Shown: one piece after another, positions 53,601 to 64,000 of the stretch
Position numbering within the stretch: position 1 is the stretch's first letter
Layout: every line of letters begins with the position of its first letter
DNA from: Musa acuminata AAA Group
Lineage: Eukaryota; Streptophyta; Magnoliopsida; Zingiberales; Musaceae
DNA: 64,000 nt
NCBI RefSeq assembly: GCF_036884655.1
Contig: NC_088347.1
Span: 19,097,001-19,161,000, forward strand
Direction: 5' to 3'
The notes under the pieces: generated by a model
What the model saw: the letters and a program-made list of their open reading frames with translations, nothing else
Told to the model about the DNA's origin: nothing
Databases searched by the model: none
Position numbers and translations under genes: made by a program

Positions 53601-54722
53601 ATGGCCGGCGTCGCGGTGAAGCTCCACCTCTCTCCGGTCCCAGATCTCGCCGAGAGCCGCCGCCTCCACGGACGAACCAACCACCATTACCATCCTTGCC
53701 TCTCCCTACCCTCAATCCCCCGCACTTTCCCTTCGATCTCCATCCCCCTCCTCCTCCCCCGTTCCGCCAACCCTAGCCTCTCCCAGACTCTAGCCTCCAC
53801 CGAACCCCCCGCCCTCTCCAGCGGCGGGCCCTCCAAACCACCACACGGTCCCAGCGATAATGGCCGCGGCGGAGGCGGCGGCGACGGCGCCCCCGGCGAT
53901 GATCACCACGGCGAGGAGCCGAGGTCGTCCGATCCGGGCGGTCCCCTTGGGCTCTTCCTCGAGGGTTGGCGTTCTAGGGTCACGGCCGATCCTCAGTTCC
54001 CCTTCAAGGTCCTCATGGAGGAGCTCGTCGGTGTCACCGCGAACGTCATCGGTGACATGGCCTCCCGCCCCAACTTCGGCCTTAACGAACTCGACTTCGT
54101 GTTCTCCACCCTCGTCGTGGGATCCATCGTCAACTTCGTCCTCATGTACCTCCTCGCCCCCACCGCCGCATCCGCCGCTGCCTCCTCCGCCCTTCCCGGC
54201 ATCTTCGCCTCCTGCCCCACTAGTCACATGTTCCAGCCCGGTCCTTACTCCCTCTTCTCCCGTCTTGGCACCTTCCTCTATAAAGGTGCCACCTTTGCCG
54301 CCGTCGGCTTCGCCGCGGGGCTTGCAGGGACCGCCATCTCAAATGGGCTGATCGCGCTGCGCAAGCGGATGGATCCTGCGTTTGAGACACCGAACAAGCC
54401 TCCGCCCACAGTGCTGAACGCACTGACTTGGTCGCTGCACTTGGGATTGAGCAGTAATTTCCGGTACCAGACGCTGAACGGTCTGGAGTTTCTGATGGAG
54501 AAAACCTTGCCATCCGCCGGATTCAAGGCATCCGTGGTGGTGCTGAGGTGCTTGAACAATGTTCTTGGCGGGATGACTTTTGTTATGCTCGCCAGGTTGA
54601 CAGGTTCGCAAAAGGCGGGAGAAAGTGAGGAGGAGAATGGAGAGATCAAGGAGAAACTGGTAAGCCACTGTGTTCCAGTCGCAGAGGATGGTGATGGGGA
54701 GTCCCAGAGGAGCGAGTCTTAA
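53601..54722 (+). CDS. RETICULATA-RELATED (DUF3411) chloroplast envelope protein, 373 aa
   Basis: A single open frame from ATG 53601 to TAA. Residues 1 to about 65 are rich in Ser, Pro, Arg and His and poor in acidic residues, like a plastid transit peptide. Residues 70-115 are a Gly/Pro/Asp-rich linker with a run of Gly. The DUF3411 domain spans about 117-335, with a KVLMEELVGVTANVIGDMA block, hydrophobic segments near 168-186, 229-250, 271-283 and 311-332, and RMDPAFETPNKPPP between them. The tail is acidic. Relatives (RE and RER1-7) sit in the plastid envelope and affect leaf mesophyll growth and vein reticulation; their transport role is unproven. The gene is very GC-rich and intronless, unlike neighbouring DNA. 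An AATAAA-like signal overlaps the stop, and another lies at about 54891. Confidence 0.95.
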   Translation: MAGVAVKLHLSPVPDLAESRRLHGRTNHHYHPCLSLPSIPRTFPSISIPLLLPRSANPSLSQTLASTEPPALSSGGPSKPPHGPSDNGRGGGGGDGAPGDDHHGEEPRSSDPGGPLGLFLEGWRSRVTADPQFPFKVLMEELVGVTANVIGDMASRPNFGLNELDFVFSTLVVGSIVNFVLMYLLAPTAASAAASSALPGIFASCPTSHMFQPGPYSLFSRLGTFLYKGATFAAVGFAAGLAGTAISNGLIALRKRMDPAFETPNKPPPTVLNALTWSLHLGLSSNFRYQTLNGLEFLMEKTLPSAGFKASVVVLRCLNNVLGGMTFVMLARLTGSQKAGESEEENGEIKEKLVSHCVPVAEDGDGESQRSES

Positions 54723-57700
54723 TAAAGGTGTGGTTTCTTTAGCTTCTTTGGTTTCTTTACTTTGTTAGTATAAACAAAGTTGGAGCAAAGAAGTGATCTC
54801 GGGCTAGCAAGGAACATGAGGTGAAATTTATGTGGCCTTGTAAAGTGCTGTGGCTAAAAGGATGGATTTTAGTCAGGGTTGAAGTGAATCAATAAATGAG
54901 AGCCTGAGCGGCTTCTCTTTTCTTTGAAGTGCTGAGACTGGAATTTGGAATTCTGATCAACAATACTATCGTGAAAAGTTTCTACTTAACCACAGTGGTT
55001 ACTGTGTGTGATGAGCGGTTGTTTTTTATGGTAATCTGCTACATGATTAATTATGATTAATAAAATAGCAGACATGCAAGTAAAAATGCGTTTTTTCTTG
55101 TATGGCTTCTTAACATGTCTTCATTTTAGATTTACTACTATACTGAATGATCTGAAACATGTCTGCATATGCATCTTACACACACATTTCGTCATTTCTC
55201 TTTGTATGTGGTTTTTTTATGAAAGTGATATACTCTGAGAACATGAAGTAAATTATTGCTGACTGTTCTTTATTCAAGTGGATTGATCGTAACCTGTGGA
55301 ACATATTGAGATATGTGTTTACTTGCATTGCATCAAATGGTATATACCCTTCTTAACCAGTGAAGCAGTCTTTTGATCGATCTTCTCCAACAGAATTGAA
55401 TGTGTTCCATTGTTATCTGAGTTCGTCTTGAAGTGCTTGGCTGCAAATTTCGGGATGCTGATAGAAAGTTTTGGTTTTCTTAATGAAGTGTCTCTGGAAT
55501 ATGGTGTAAGATTCCTACTAGTGGTTTAAGTCACTAGCAATTGTGACATCTTAGAAAGGGGCTTTCTGATGATTTGTATTGTGATGTTTTCCTTTGAAAA
55601 TTTATGGTTCTCATTTGCTTCTTCTTGTAAAGCACTATTATACACATTTTGACACATTTGTCTACCAGACTCGATCCAACAATGTTGGAAGTAGTGCTCT
55701 TTACAACAATTTCCCCAACATTGTTTTAGTGGCCTGTGTTCCACCACCTTTCTAGCCCTAGCATACCCTTTATCCCTCTATTGCCTACAGAAGCAGAACA
55801 CTCCAACCTGTTCAGAACTTCTGTGGATATCCGAATTCAAAATACTTGTTACTTCATTGTTCTAGACATCTGCTTGAAGATCAATAGTTATTGGGATTCT
55901 AAATATATGTTTCATCCATTAATTGTTAACGCCATCTACCCCTCTTTTTTTTCTCATTCAACAAGAAACAAATTTATCAAATTCTTAGCCAGCACATAAT
56001 TGGGTTAAAATCATTTTGTTTTTTTATCATGCAACATCATAGTAGTTTAGTAGTTGATTGCATCTATATATTTATTCAGAAGTGTCAGGATCCTCTTATG
56101 CAAATAACTCATACTGTACTAAGATAAAGATGCTATGATGGATGTGTGCGGTACTAGAAAGAGAATAAGAAATCATGAATAAGCATGGACCGGTCCTACT
56201 AAGCTTAAATGGTGGAAAAATTGTTTATGGCGGAATGTGAATTTCCATAAACATATTTATAAACATTCATATGTCATACTTTTTAAAGTCTTCGTGGATG
56301 TGAGGAGTTTTCATGGATTTTGGAACTTACAGCCGAAGCAGAATGATTCCAAGGGTGCAACAGGAAGGGTCTTCGTTTGCAGTCACCAGAATGCACGACA
56401 CCTCCACCTCTCAACATTTGACAGTCACTTCTTATCGCCAACGGTTAGGATGCAAGACTTAGTTGCAGCCGTGTTCTATGATTGCATTAGAATTGATTTC
56501 CTTATGAATTAGATGCAACATAAACTGCAGATTCAATGAATGCTTATTCTTGCATATTGATAGCCTGATTTTGTTTCTTCTCAACAATTCTATCAGTGTC
56601 TATCTTGAAGTTAGAAGTCCCTTTTGGGGAAGAAGTATTTCTTTTCCTTGATCAAAGTCTTTGGGAGGTTGAGGATGCACATTATGTTATAATGGTCTAA
56701 ATTTCTGTAGTAATCGAGTAGATTCATTCTCGGCAGCTTTTCTTTCTCTTGCCATGTTCTATCTATGGTTCAACAAATTATCTTCCTTTATCATAATTTA
56801 TGCAGTGATGCCAAACACTATGGTTCTATTCAAATTATTTGAACTCCAGGAATACAAGAATGTAGACTTTCAAATCCTGCATTGGTACTCTTGTCCAATA
56901 TTTTGAAGGTGTTAGATTAGTTTAGTGGGTAAAGATATAAATTGTTGATGTTAATATCTTGTTTTAAATCTGAGTTTGTCTCTTACAAGTGTTAGCCGTG
57001 GTGCCGTGGTGGCGACGAGCTTAGGCGCACCAAGCTTCACCAATAGAGATGGAACTCTCAACATGTGAACAGGTACATAAAAATACTTGATACATTTGAT
57101 CTAGTTTTCTTCTAAATAGTGATTTACTCACACCCCATGCCTCATTATCTTGGCGTTAATATATATTTTAGTCTTTATTATTCCTTTCTCACCCTGTTTG
57201 GAAAGAAATGTCACATGACTCAGATTCAAAATGTGGTGTGTCCCATGGCTTTCGTACTTTTCCTCTTCTTTTCTTTTCTCTCTTTGTAGAATGATATGTT
57301 TCTATCTTCTGTTGGATCTTCCTCTTGTCCATTTTAGATGACAAGAAGTCGATATCTATTTCACAGACTCGTGTCATATGAAGACTGGACAATGGATGTC
57401 AGTCTGTCAAAAATGACAAAAAGTTCATCAGATATATTGCCACATGAAAGAAAGACTCTTCCACTTCTTCCTTGTCGACTCTGGTCATTTATCCACTTGA
57501 GGCAATAATCGCTAATTTGAATGTTCGAAGTTGCCATCAGTCTGAAGTAGGTACTTTTTTTTATTGGTTACGATATTGCGAGGCATTAAGTTACTATGTT
57601 GATACATAATATATGAATTACTTAAATTTGTAAAATCAAGATTTATTTTTTAATCAAAATCTAAGAAACAAAGAGTGGATAGTTTTGTTTACATACAAAG

Positions 57701-58630
57701 GGTGATTGTTCGAAAAAATATATCTATCTTTTTTTTAGGTTTATTTTTTTGGATGGTACCTCTTTTCATAATCTTAAACAGTTCTTTTTTTTATTTCAAA
57801 AATACTTTCTAAAAGCTATCATATATTTGTTTTTGTTTTAAAAACATTCTATAGTGTTTTTCCTTACAAAAACAGTGTGACATTAATATTTAGTTTAAAA
57901 ACACAATGTAGTGTTTTTGAACTATTTTATGGATAAAAATATTATATGTATAATATTTTTTATTTTAAAAATACCGTATAGTGTTTTTTGAAGAGGTATT
58001 TTTGGAACATTAAAACTCAAAAAAAAAATAAAAAAATATTTTCCTAGACAGTCGCTTTACATGCCATGACTAATTATTTTGTATTAAAGAAGTAGGTTTT
58101 ATGGCAGGGAGAAAGGACACATGGTAACAGTGAAGAAGACATGGTCAGTTGGCGACGAGCTACTGTAGCTCTCCCTCGTAAATACGACACCCCTTCCCCC
58201 CCATTTCTTCTCCGTTCAATGAAGCTGAAACATGAGCAACAATTTTTGAACCCCGAACCCTAAATCTAAATGACAAGTGCCACTTTATCGTCGGCCAATG
58301 TTTATTACACCCCCATTAATTTTGATGTTATTGGAAAGCATTTCTGCGCCTCAACCTATAAAGTAAGAACATGCAACATCGCCATATTAAATGAACCGAT
58401 GTAGAGTTCTCAGTCGACGTTAAATCCCCTATAGATTTGAAGCTCTACATTTCATCAAGGAGAACCACAAGTGTCTTTTCCTTGAGACTTGAGACAACAT
58501 CATCTCCATAATGATACTTTACTTGTCTGCATCCATACACCCGTACACCCGTACACAAATACGTAGATCTCTAACTTGGATAGTAGTTGATCTTTGTCTA
58601 CAAATAAAGAGTCTTCCTTCCTCACCTTCC
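54723..58630. other. Intergenic, 3.9 kb
   Basis: AT-rich with no credible coding frame. A tRNA-promoter-like stretch at 56908-57060 is listed separately. T-rich and A-rich simple sequence fills 57700-58040. Near 58352 a CCTATAAAG box could serve the RING gene. Confidence 0.5.
56908..57060 (+). repeat. Possible SINE-like element (tRNA-type A and B boxes)
   Basis: TTAGTTTAGTGGGTAAAG resembles a Pol III A box, and about 35 nt later CTTGTTTTAAATCTGAG resembles a decayed B box (GGTTCGAATCC). A GC-rich segment (GCCGTGGTGCCGTGGTGGCGACGAG, in part) follows. No clear poly(A) or T tail or target duplication was found. Confidence 0.3.
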
Positions 58631-59152
58631 ATGCAACATGATATGAGCATGGGACTACTGACATGTCTGCTCGTCTCCATCCTCTCCATCCCCTTCTCCA
58701 ACCTGTTGATCTTCCTTACCAGAACTCTTCTCCGGCTCGCCATGCCCATCATCCAGATGCATGCAAGAGCTCACTTTACGTGGCCGCCGATCTCCCAATT
58801 TCTCGGCCACGGTGCACCTTGGGACGACCAGGTTCTGCCACCATGCGACGTCGGCCTCGGCGTAGCGCAGTATAAGCGCGGCGTGGACGCGCCAAACGAG
58901 GACGTGGACTGCGTCTTCTGCCTCTGCGGCATCGAGGAAGACGACGAGGTCAGAGAGCTCCGGTGCCAGCACCTCTTCCATCGGCGTTGCTTGGATCGGT
59001 GGCTGGCGCACCGGCGGGCGGTGTGCCCGCTGTGCCGGGACGCCTTGGTGCCTCACGGATCGGTGGCGACGAAGAGCGGCGAGATGGACGAAGAAGAGCT
59101 CGACGATATGGCTGGGGTGTGGTTTGCAAGCTATTCGTGGTGGATGTGGTGA
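58631..59152 (+). CDS. RING-H2 finger protein with N-terminal membrane segment, 173 aa
   Basis: An intronless frame, ending in TGA. I chose ATG 58631: the frame stays open to 58511, but upstream codons lie in the AT-rich leader and the family starts close to its hydrophobic segment. Residues about 8-36 are strongly hydrophobic and probably span a membrane. The RING-H2 is complete, with ligands Cys94, Cys97, Cys112, His114, His117, Cys120, Cys132 and Cys135 in C-x2-C-x14-C-x-H-x2-H-x2-C-x11-C-x2-C spacing, and Trp123 in the E2-contact position. Such proteins (RHA/XERICO/BRH1-like) act as E3 ubiquitin ligases, and many respond to hormone or stress. The tail is acidic and then Trp-rich. Substrate unknown. 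Confidence 0.9.
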   Translation: MQHDMSMGLLTCLLVSILSIPFSNLLIFLTRTLLRLAMPIIQMHARAHFTWPPISQFLGHGAPWDDQVLPPCDVGLGVAQYKRGVDAPNEDVDCVFCLCGIEEDDEVRELRCQHLFHRRCLDRWLAHRRAVCPLCRDALVPHGSVATKSGEMDEEELDDMAGVWFASYSWWMW

Positions 59153-59329
59153 CATCCGCTTCTCGCTGTAAACTTCGTGCAGCTGCGTTCTGCCTTGATC
59201 ACTTGCCTTTAACGTTGGATTATTATTATTATTAATATCTTTACTATTATTGTTATTTTTAGGACACATGATATCGAACAAGTTCGTATGGTTGTCTATG
59301 TTTCTTTGCTCTCTCCATTCATTCCACTA

Positions 59330-59374
<45 letters not shown>

Positions 59375-61143
59375 ATTTTGTTAAACATTATTTCTTCCAA
59401 GAAAGAAAAAGAAGATAAGAAAAGAAAGAATGAAAACATTATATCTTATCATTTGGGAATTGCGATTCTTCTCGATTCTTATGGATCAAATTCACTTTTC
59501 CATCTTTCTAATTCTCATGTTCTTAGATATCATGACTATGATAAGGTGATAGGTAATTGAATGTTTGACAATGACAAGTTCAACAAGTGGTGCTTGTGGC
59601 AATTGATGCGTAAGAATTGGGCATTGCATTAATTTGGTAGATAATATGATGCACATTGACTTTCTATCTTTTAGACTTAAATAATGTAGTTTTCAAGTAG
59701 TACAGCTATATATATATATATACAAAATCCACTTAAATTGAGTTTGAGTATCCAATTTTACGTTCGACTTCCTCTGGGGTTTGGTAGCTAATCCCTTTTT
59801 TTCTCCTTCAAATAATAATTGGCGAAGAGAGAATTTAATATCAAAATATTGTTATTAAACGTCACGTAAATTAGTTGATATTTTTATTAATTTATTAAGT
59901 GATATTTTGGATCCTCAACTCATGGATATGGTAATTTAAAATATAAATGAGAATGGATCAATATGTTTACTGTGTTTGACTCACTTAAATCAAATTTGGA
60001 CACGATAGATCATACGGTTTTCGGATCAAGTTTATATATCTTTCATCGACTTCTATCAAGTTTGAGTATCCGATTCAAGTTCGACTACCTTTATGGTTAA
60101 ATATTTTTTTAATAATAATAATCAATAGAGATGAACTTAATCTCGAGATTTTTCTATTGAGAGATCAATTAATTAAGCTAGTTAACATCTTAAAATATTT
60201 AAGAATTGATATCTCGAACCTTAGTCCAAATATTTAGTTTGTTTGACTCAAATCGGGTATGGATATTCTTTAGTCGAGAATATGATATATTTAAATAGAA
60301 AAATTCGAGTAAGAACATAACCTTTCAGATTTATATTCGGATTTGTGTTCGAATAGAACGTGTAGACAGCCAATCTGTTCCCATCACTGCACTCACTGCT
60401 TGGCAAACTGTTTATGCACATTTTTTCTGTCTGATGAAACGTCATGATCTAAGCTTTAATTGATACATAAATCACAATCGACCTCTATTATTATGCTGTG
60501 AGTCCTCACATTCAATCGCCACAAACTTTATAGAAAAGCTCAGTTTTCAAAATAGGAGGCACAGAGATGCCATGAATTTATATTAGATTGGTAACATTAA
60601 CAGCGGTAATTAATTGGAATCCATAAAATTTAAATATTTCTTTGTATTTTGATGTCTGGAATAATGGATTTCGACTTCCAGAAATGAGTTCCTATCGAAT
60701 AGAGTTAAGACTGATGATCCATTGACTATTGCATATAAAGCAATTTCATCATATATGATGTGATGCTTTCGATACATTGACAGGAGGAAAGGGTGGAATT
60801 GGATTTTTCAATCAGAAATAGTATTTTTAATGCGAAATCCTATGAAGCATTGGCAATCGAAGAAGGAATAACTCATTTACAAATTCAATGTGATGAACTA
60901 AATCTCATCGAGACATTGAACAAAGAACTAAATCACATCCCATCTCCAAAGTAAAAGCATCCATTAGCACCATAAAGAGAGCACAGACAGCATTCGATGC
61001 TAGGAAGCCGAAACAAACACGGCAGTCACGGCCTGTTGAGCTTCCACCATCTCCCTCGTGAACATATCGAGCTCGATAGCTCACGTAACAGATGGGCAAA
61101 ATGTTTCACCGGATTACCTCATCGAAGATCGATATTGACATGG
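59153..61143. other. Intergenic, 2 kb
   Basis: A (TA)n tract at about 59333-59369 and a short (TA)n at 59709-59721, otherwise AT-rich DNA. At about 60900-61090 a GC-richer stretch has a 64-codon minus-strand frame I do not recognise. It may be part of the 3' UTR of the bZIP gene. Confidence 0.5.
59333..59369. repeat. (TA)n microsatellite
   Basis: About 18 TA units downstream of the RING gene. Confidence 0.9.
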
Positions 61144-62038
61144 TCAGAATGGAGCTGAACTCGTACGTCGGAGCTGGTGTTTCGGATCTGGATGTGGCAT
61201 GCTACGTTCTACTGCTTCTAATTCCTGCAAGGAAGAAGAATCAAAGATGATGAACATGGCAAGCTCAGCTGCATGCTTAGAACTTGGAGGGCTAAAAGAT
61301 GTGTCAGGTTTGAGATTTAAGGACACTGCCTTGTGTTTCACGAGTCTTTGGTTCTCTTCTTCGAGGAGGACGACCTTGTTCTCTAGCTCGTTCGTGTAAG
61401 CCTGTCATGAGATCCAAGCATGTCTAAGATATGGAGGAGGGCGAGAGAGGGGATCGGTTGAGCCTCCTTACCTGCCTCCTTGCTCGAGATCGAGCAGCTG
61501 ACTCCCGGTTCTTGATCATTCTCTTCTGCCTCCGCTCTACCATCTTCTCGGCCACGTCCTCTGTTGCTACCCTCCTCCGTCGTCGTGAACGCGGCGGCGC
61601 GGTCGCTGCAGCAGCCGACGAATTGCTCCCTCGGCCGGGGGAACGCACTGCATGAGCGTCCGCAACACCAGAATCCGTGCCTTGTGCAGCCGCGCCCGCT
61701 TTCGGCAAGAAGTCCTCGACGGTCATTTCGCCGAGCACAGCGCGTTCACTGCTCCCCTCCTCGTGCCGCAGCTGGATGTCCCTCCACGCCTCGACAATGG
61801 TCTTCTTGCTCAGGGCACGCGGCACGCCGCCGCTCCCACTGCAACGGAGCCCGTCGGCGACTAGAGGGGCACGCTCGAGGAGGTCGCCGAGGCTCAGGCC
61901 GTGCAGGGGCTCCCCCAGGCGGCTCTGGACCTCGTTGGGCGTGAGGCCGTGGAAGGAACCGTGTTCGGCGGCGGTCAGAGGCTGCAACTGCTGATCCCGG
62001 CCGCCGCCATGATCAGGCATCGTCTCCAAGCACGCCAT
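61144..62038 (-). CDS. Group-A bZIP transcription factor (ABI5/AREB/DPBF-like), 240 aa
   Basis: Minus-strand exons 62038-61472, 61401-61327 and 61224-61144 join in frame. The conserved blocks are LTPNEVQSRLGEPLHGLSL (residues 32-50, C1-like), RALSKKTIVEAWRDIQ (74-89, C2-like) and LGEMTVEDFLPKAG (102-115, C3). A basic region contains NRESAARSRARR (177-188), the N-x7-R DNA contact. Zipper leucines occur every seven residues, and the end LRRTSSAPF is the C4 motif. Group-A proteins bind ABRE/G-box DNA in seed and ABA responses and are activated by SnRK2 kinases. The second intron (61326-61225, 102 nt) is inferred: retaining it keeps the frame open (274 aa) but breaks the leucine spacing. An AGTTAAATAAG box near 62142 could be the TATA element. 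Confidence 0.92.
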
Positions 62039-64000
62039 TCGCCAACTTGCTTGCTTGGAGATATAGGATCAGAGCCAAGCCCCATGGGCCAGTGCGCACT
62101 TGCATGGTTCTTGGAATCCTACAAAGGCAGCTCCTTTTCTTATTTAACTCGTGATCCAGCCAACCAACAACTGCATGCAACATCCCGGGAGAGCTATTTG
62201 CAGGTTAAAATAAGAGAGCCAACAAACACAACATAATGAGCTGTGTCTTTCCCATACAAAAGATGGAAAGAAACCTAAAGAACACAAGTGGCCGAAAGAT
62301 TTCATCTGCTGCACCACAGAAACCTACTTCAAGAAAGCAGTAGAGAAAATGACAGAGAACCTAGTCAGAAGAAGTTGCAGAGGCTCCCAACTCTCTACTC
62401 GGAAGTGATGCAGACAGCTCCAAGAGCAAGGGAGGGAAATCACTCGACAGAACCCAGGTTCTTGTTGCCTCCTGTCCCTGTGCTTGGTGACATAAATGAG
62501 ACAAACCTCCTACACCATGCGCTGGGGATTGGCATTGGCTTCTTGTTAACACTCATCATCATCCAGACGATCCGGTATTTGACAGACATGAATCCACTGT
62601 CTCCACGTTCAAATTCAATTGGCTATGACGAAAGAACTTGCAGAACCTTTTCTGCTGTACAACCCCCCACCCAAAAGAAAAGAGGACATCGGTGTGCTCA
62701 TCGCTTGGGGTTGTGCCAAGTAGTCAGATCTCTGAAAAGCAGCAACAGAGACAGGGGCGAAAGTATGGAAATGTCATTGCCTAGTTGAAGATGTGCCATG
62801 TGTCACTGGTTGATTCCCTTGCAAAAGATTAAGTACTTAAAACCTTTACAAAAGCACTGCATTGGTGATTGTTTAGCTTGTGAGCAAAACTGTTGAAGCT
62901 GCCCATTTCCTCCTCATCCCACTTCTTCTTGTCCGTCCCTGATGCATGAGATCTAGCTTCTGCATTCGACCAAAATTCCCCAGCAAGAATCAGTTTGAAT
63001 TAAAGCACGAGAAAGGACACTGGACTCTCTGTATGCATGTGTATGCACTATATACCGAGTCCCCATTCCTTGTGTCCTTTCTTCTTCGTTTAAGCTCAAG
63101 TTGCGTAATAGATGACTCGCGGATGGGAGGATTGTAACGGAGGGTCACTGTGGAGAAACGCTTTGTATCAGAACGACCTCTTGAGCTTCACTCTTTCGAG
63201 GCAATTGGCTTTGTTCTTGGAAACGAGGGATCAACGCAAGTTCCGATGATGTATCGACTGCGTCCGCCAGTGCAGAAGTTGGCCGCCAGAAAAGCTTGAG
63301 ATGAGCGAACTCGGTGATCGATAACGAAACTTGGAAGTTGCAAGTTGGCTTCTTTTACCCAATTGCGGTGAAGTCTGTGGACACTCTTAATTAGTTGTCC
63401 TCCAAAATCCTATAAGAGATTAGGAGAGCAGAGTTACCATCGAAAGAACTCGAGAGCAGTGGATATTTTGTGCTAAACTGACCCACTTAAGATGGCTTAT
63501 GATATTAATTGAGTTCAAAACGAGTATGGATAGAAAGGTACTGAAATATTTAGTTAAATGTAAACTCCGGTAAGGTAAAAGTCATGACTATACATAAATC
63601 AAATTCAGGACTGATTCATGCACTCGGGTAAGTTGTTGGATTCATGCACCGATTAAAAAGAACAGGTAAGAATCATAAAATCCTGAGATCCGTCTTCATC
63701 ATTTATTCTTAAAAAAAAAAAAAAAAAATTGGTACATACCTTTTGTTATTCATAAATGACTTTATGCAGGCAAAAAATTAGGTTAATACCAAAAGCTGAT
63801 CGATCAAGAGCTTTATTCGCTTGCACGTGCTTGAAAGGACTTCTTGTGGGGGATTCCAGTCGTAATGTAGTTCCTGTCAAAACAAACAGGTGCTTTCTGC
63901 AAACTATTTAGCAAAACAAACAATGTTTTTTATTTTATTTTATTTTGGAAGTAAACAGATGAAATCCCAATCAGGTGATTTATGTATATTTAGAAAAACA
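62039..64000. other. bZIP upstream region and right-hand flank
   Basis: Apart from a possible small frame at 62408-62788, no gene was found. A poly(A) run lies at about 63711-63728. Confidence 0.45.
62408..62788 (+). CDS. Possible small membrane protein, about 126 aa
   Basis: The frame is open from 62288, but its first ATG is near 62408 (begins MQTAPRAREGNHSTEPRFLL). It has one clear hydrophobic segment (HHALGIGIGFLLTLIIIQTI) in the middle, then a basic, Cys-containing tail. I recognise no family. It starts about 370 bp from the bZIP start codon, in divergent orientation, so the two could share a promoter. It may be a real small gene, an exon of a larger one, or chance. Confidence 0.3.
   Translation: MQTAPRAREGNHSTEPRFLLPPVPVLGDINETNLLHHALGIGIGFLLTLIIIQTIRYLTDMNPLSPRSNSIGYDERTCRTFSAVQPPTQKKRGHRCAHRLGLCQVVRSLKSSNRDRGESMEMSLPS

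Noticed and set aside
53790..54668. Antisense frames of 75-145 codons over the RER gene
   Set aside because: Shadows of a GC-rich coding sequence. The sense strand has the full DUF3411 domain.
56985..57040. Possible tRNA gene
   Set aside because: No cloverleaf could be folded by eye and the B box is too degenerate. Kept only as a SINE-like suggestion.
58655..59281. 208-codon antisense frame over the RING-H2 gene
   Set aside because: It mirrors the GC-rich RING exon and has no domain of its own.
61431..62236. Plus-strand frames of 70-126 codons over the bZIP gene
   Set aside because: Shadows of the GC-rich minus-strand exon 1.

Overview
This window is nuclear DNA from a flowering plant. The evidence is spliced genes with plant-type introns, a RETICULATA-RELATED plastid protein, a group-A bZIP factor, a DUF630/DUF632 protein and many decayed LTR retrotransposons. 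GC-rich single-exon genes sit beside AT-rich multi-exon genes, and copia elements of the SIRE/Maximus type are abundant. Both suggest a monocot, possibly the banana family (Musaceae). That placement is an inference and was not checked by any search.

Layout. 1-3.5 kb: first four exons (minus strand) of an ERV46/ERGIC3-type ER-Golgi cargo receptor gene that runs off the left edge, with a 22-bp palindromic minisatellite in intron 2. 4.6-13.8 kb: a complete five-exon minus-strand gene for a 773-aa DUF630/DUF632 protein (REL2/APSR1-like), with a 445-bp insertion in intron 4 and a 102-bp tandem duplication in intron 3. 15.3-26.7 kb: a nested transposon block. A decayed plus-strand copia element is interrupted by a minus-strand SIRE-like copia, which itself carries a 2.8-kb LTR-like insertion. 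28-36 kb: a complete twelve-coding-exon plus-strand gene for a 412-aa PQ-loop transporter, with a U12-type last intron and a GC-AG intron. 37-52.7 kb: a second transposon block. It holds a SIRE/Maximus copia with a truncated minus-strand gypsy inside it, then a Tat-like LTR joined to an RNase H fragment, an inverted SIRE LTR fragment, and the 3' end of another gypsy element with a 76-bp tandem repeat. 53.6-54.7 kb: intronless RETICULATA-RELATED gene. 58.6-59.2 kb: intronless RING-H2 gene with a membrane segment. 61.1-62.0 kb: minus-strand ABI5/AREB/DPBF-like bZIP gene. The rest is AT-rich intergenic DNA with microsatellites.

The host genes do not form an obvious functional cluster: they cover secretory traffic, leaf or root development, vacuolar export, plastid envelope, ubiquitin ligation and ABA-type transcription. 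No convincing new multi-gene system was found. The best leads are splicing features (the U12 and GC-AG introns in the PQ-loop gene, and the length-multiple-of-three intron inside the bZIP zipper), the eroded kinase sites of the bZIP protein, and the rearranged retrotransposon junctions at 48.7-51.3 kb. All exon coordinates were joined by hand from splice-site consensus and reading-frame continuity. They close without frameshifts in the ERGIC3-like, DUF632, PQ-loop and bZIP genes.
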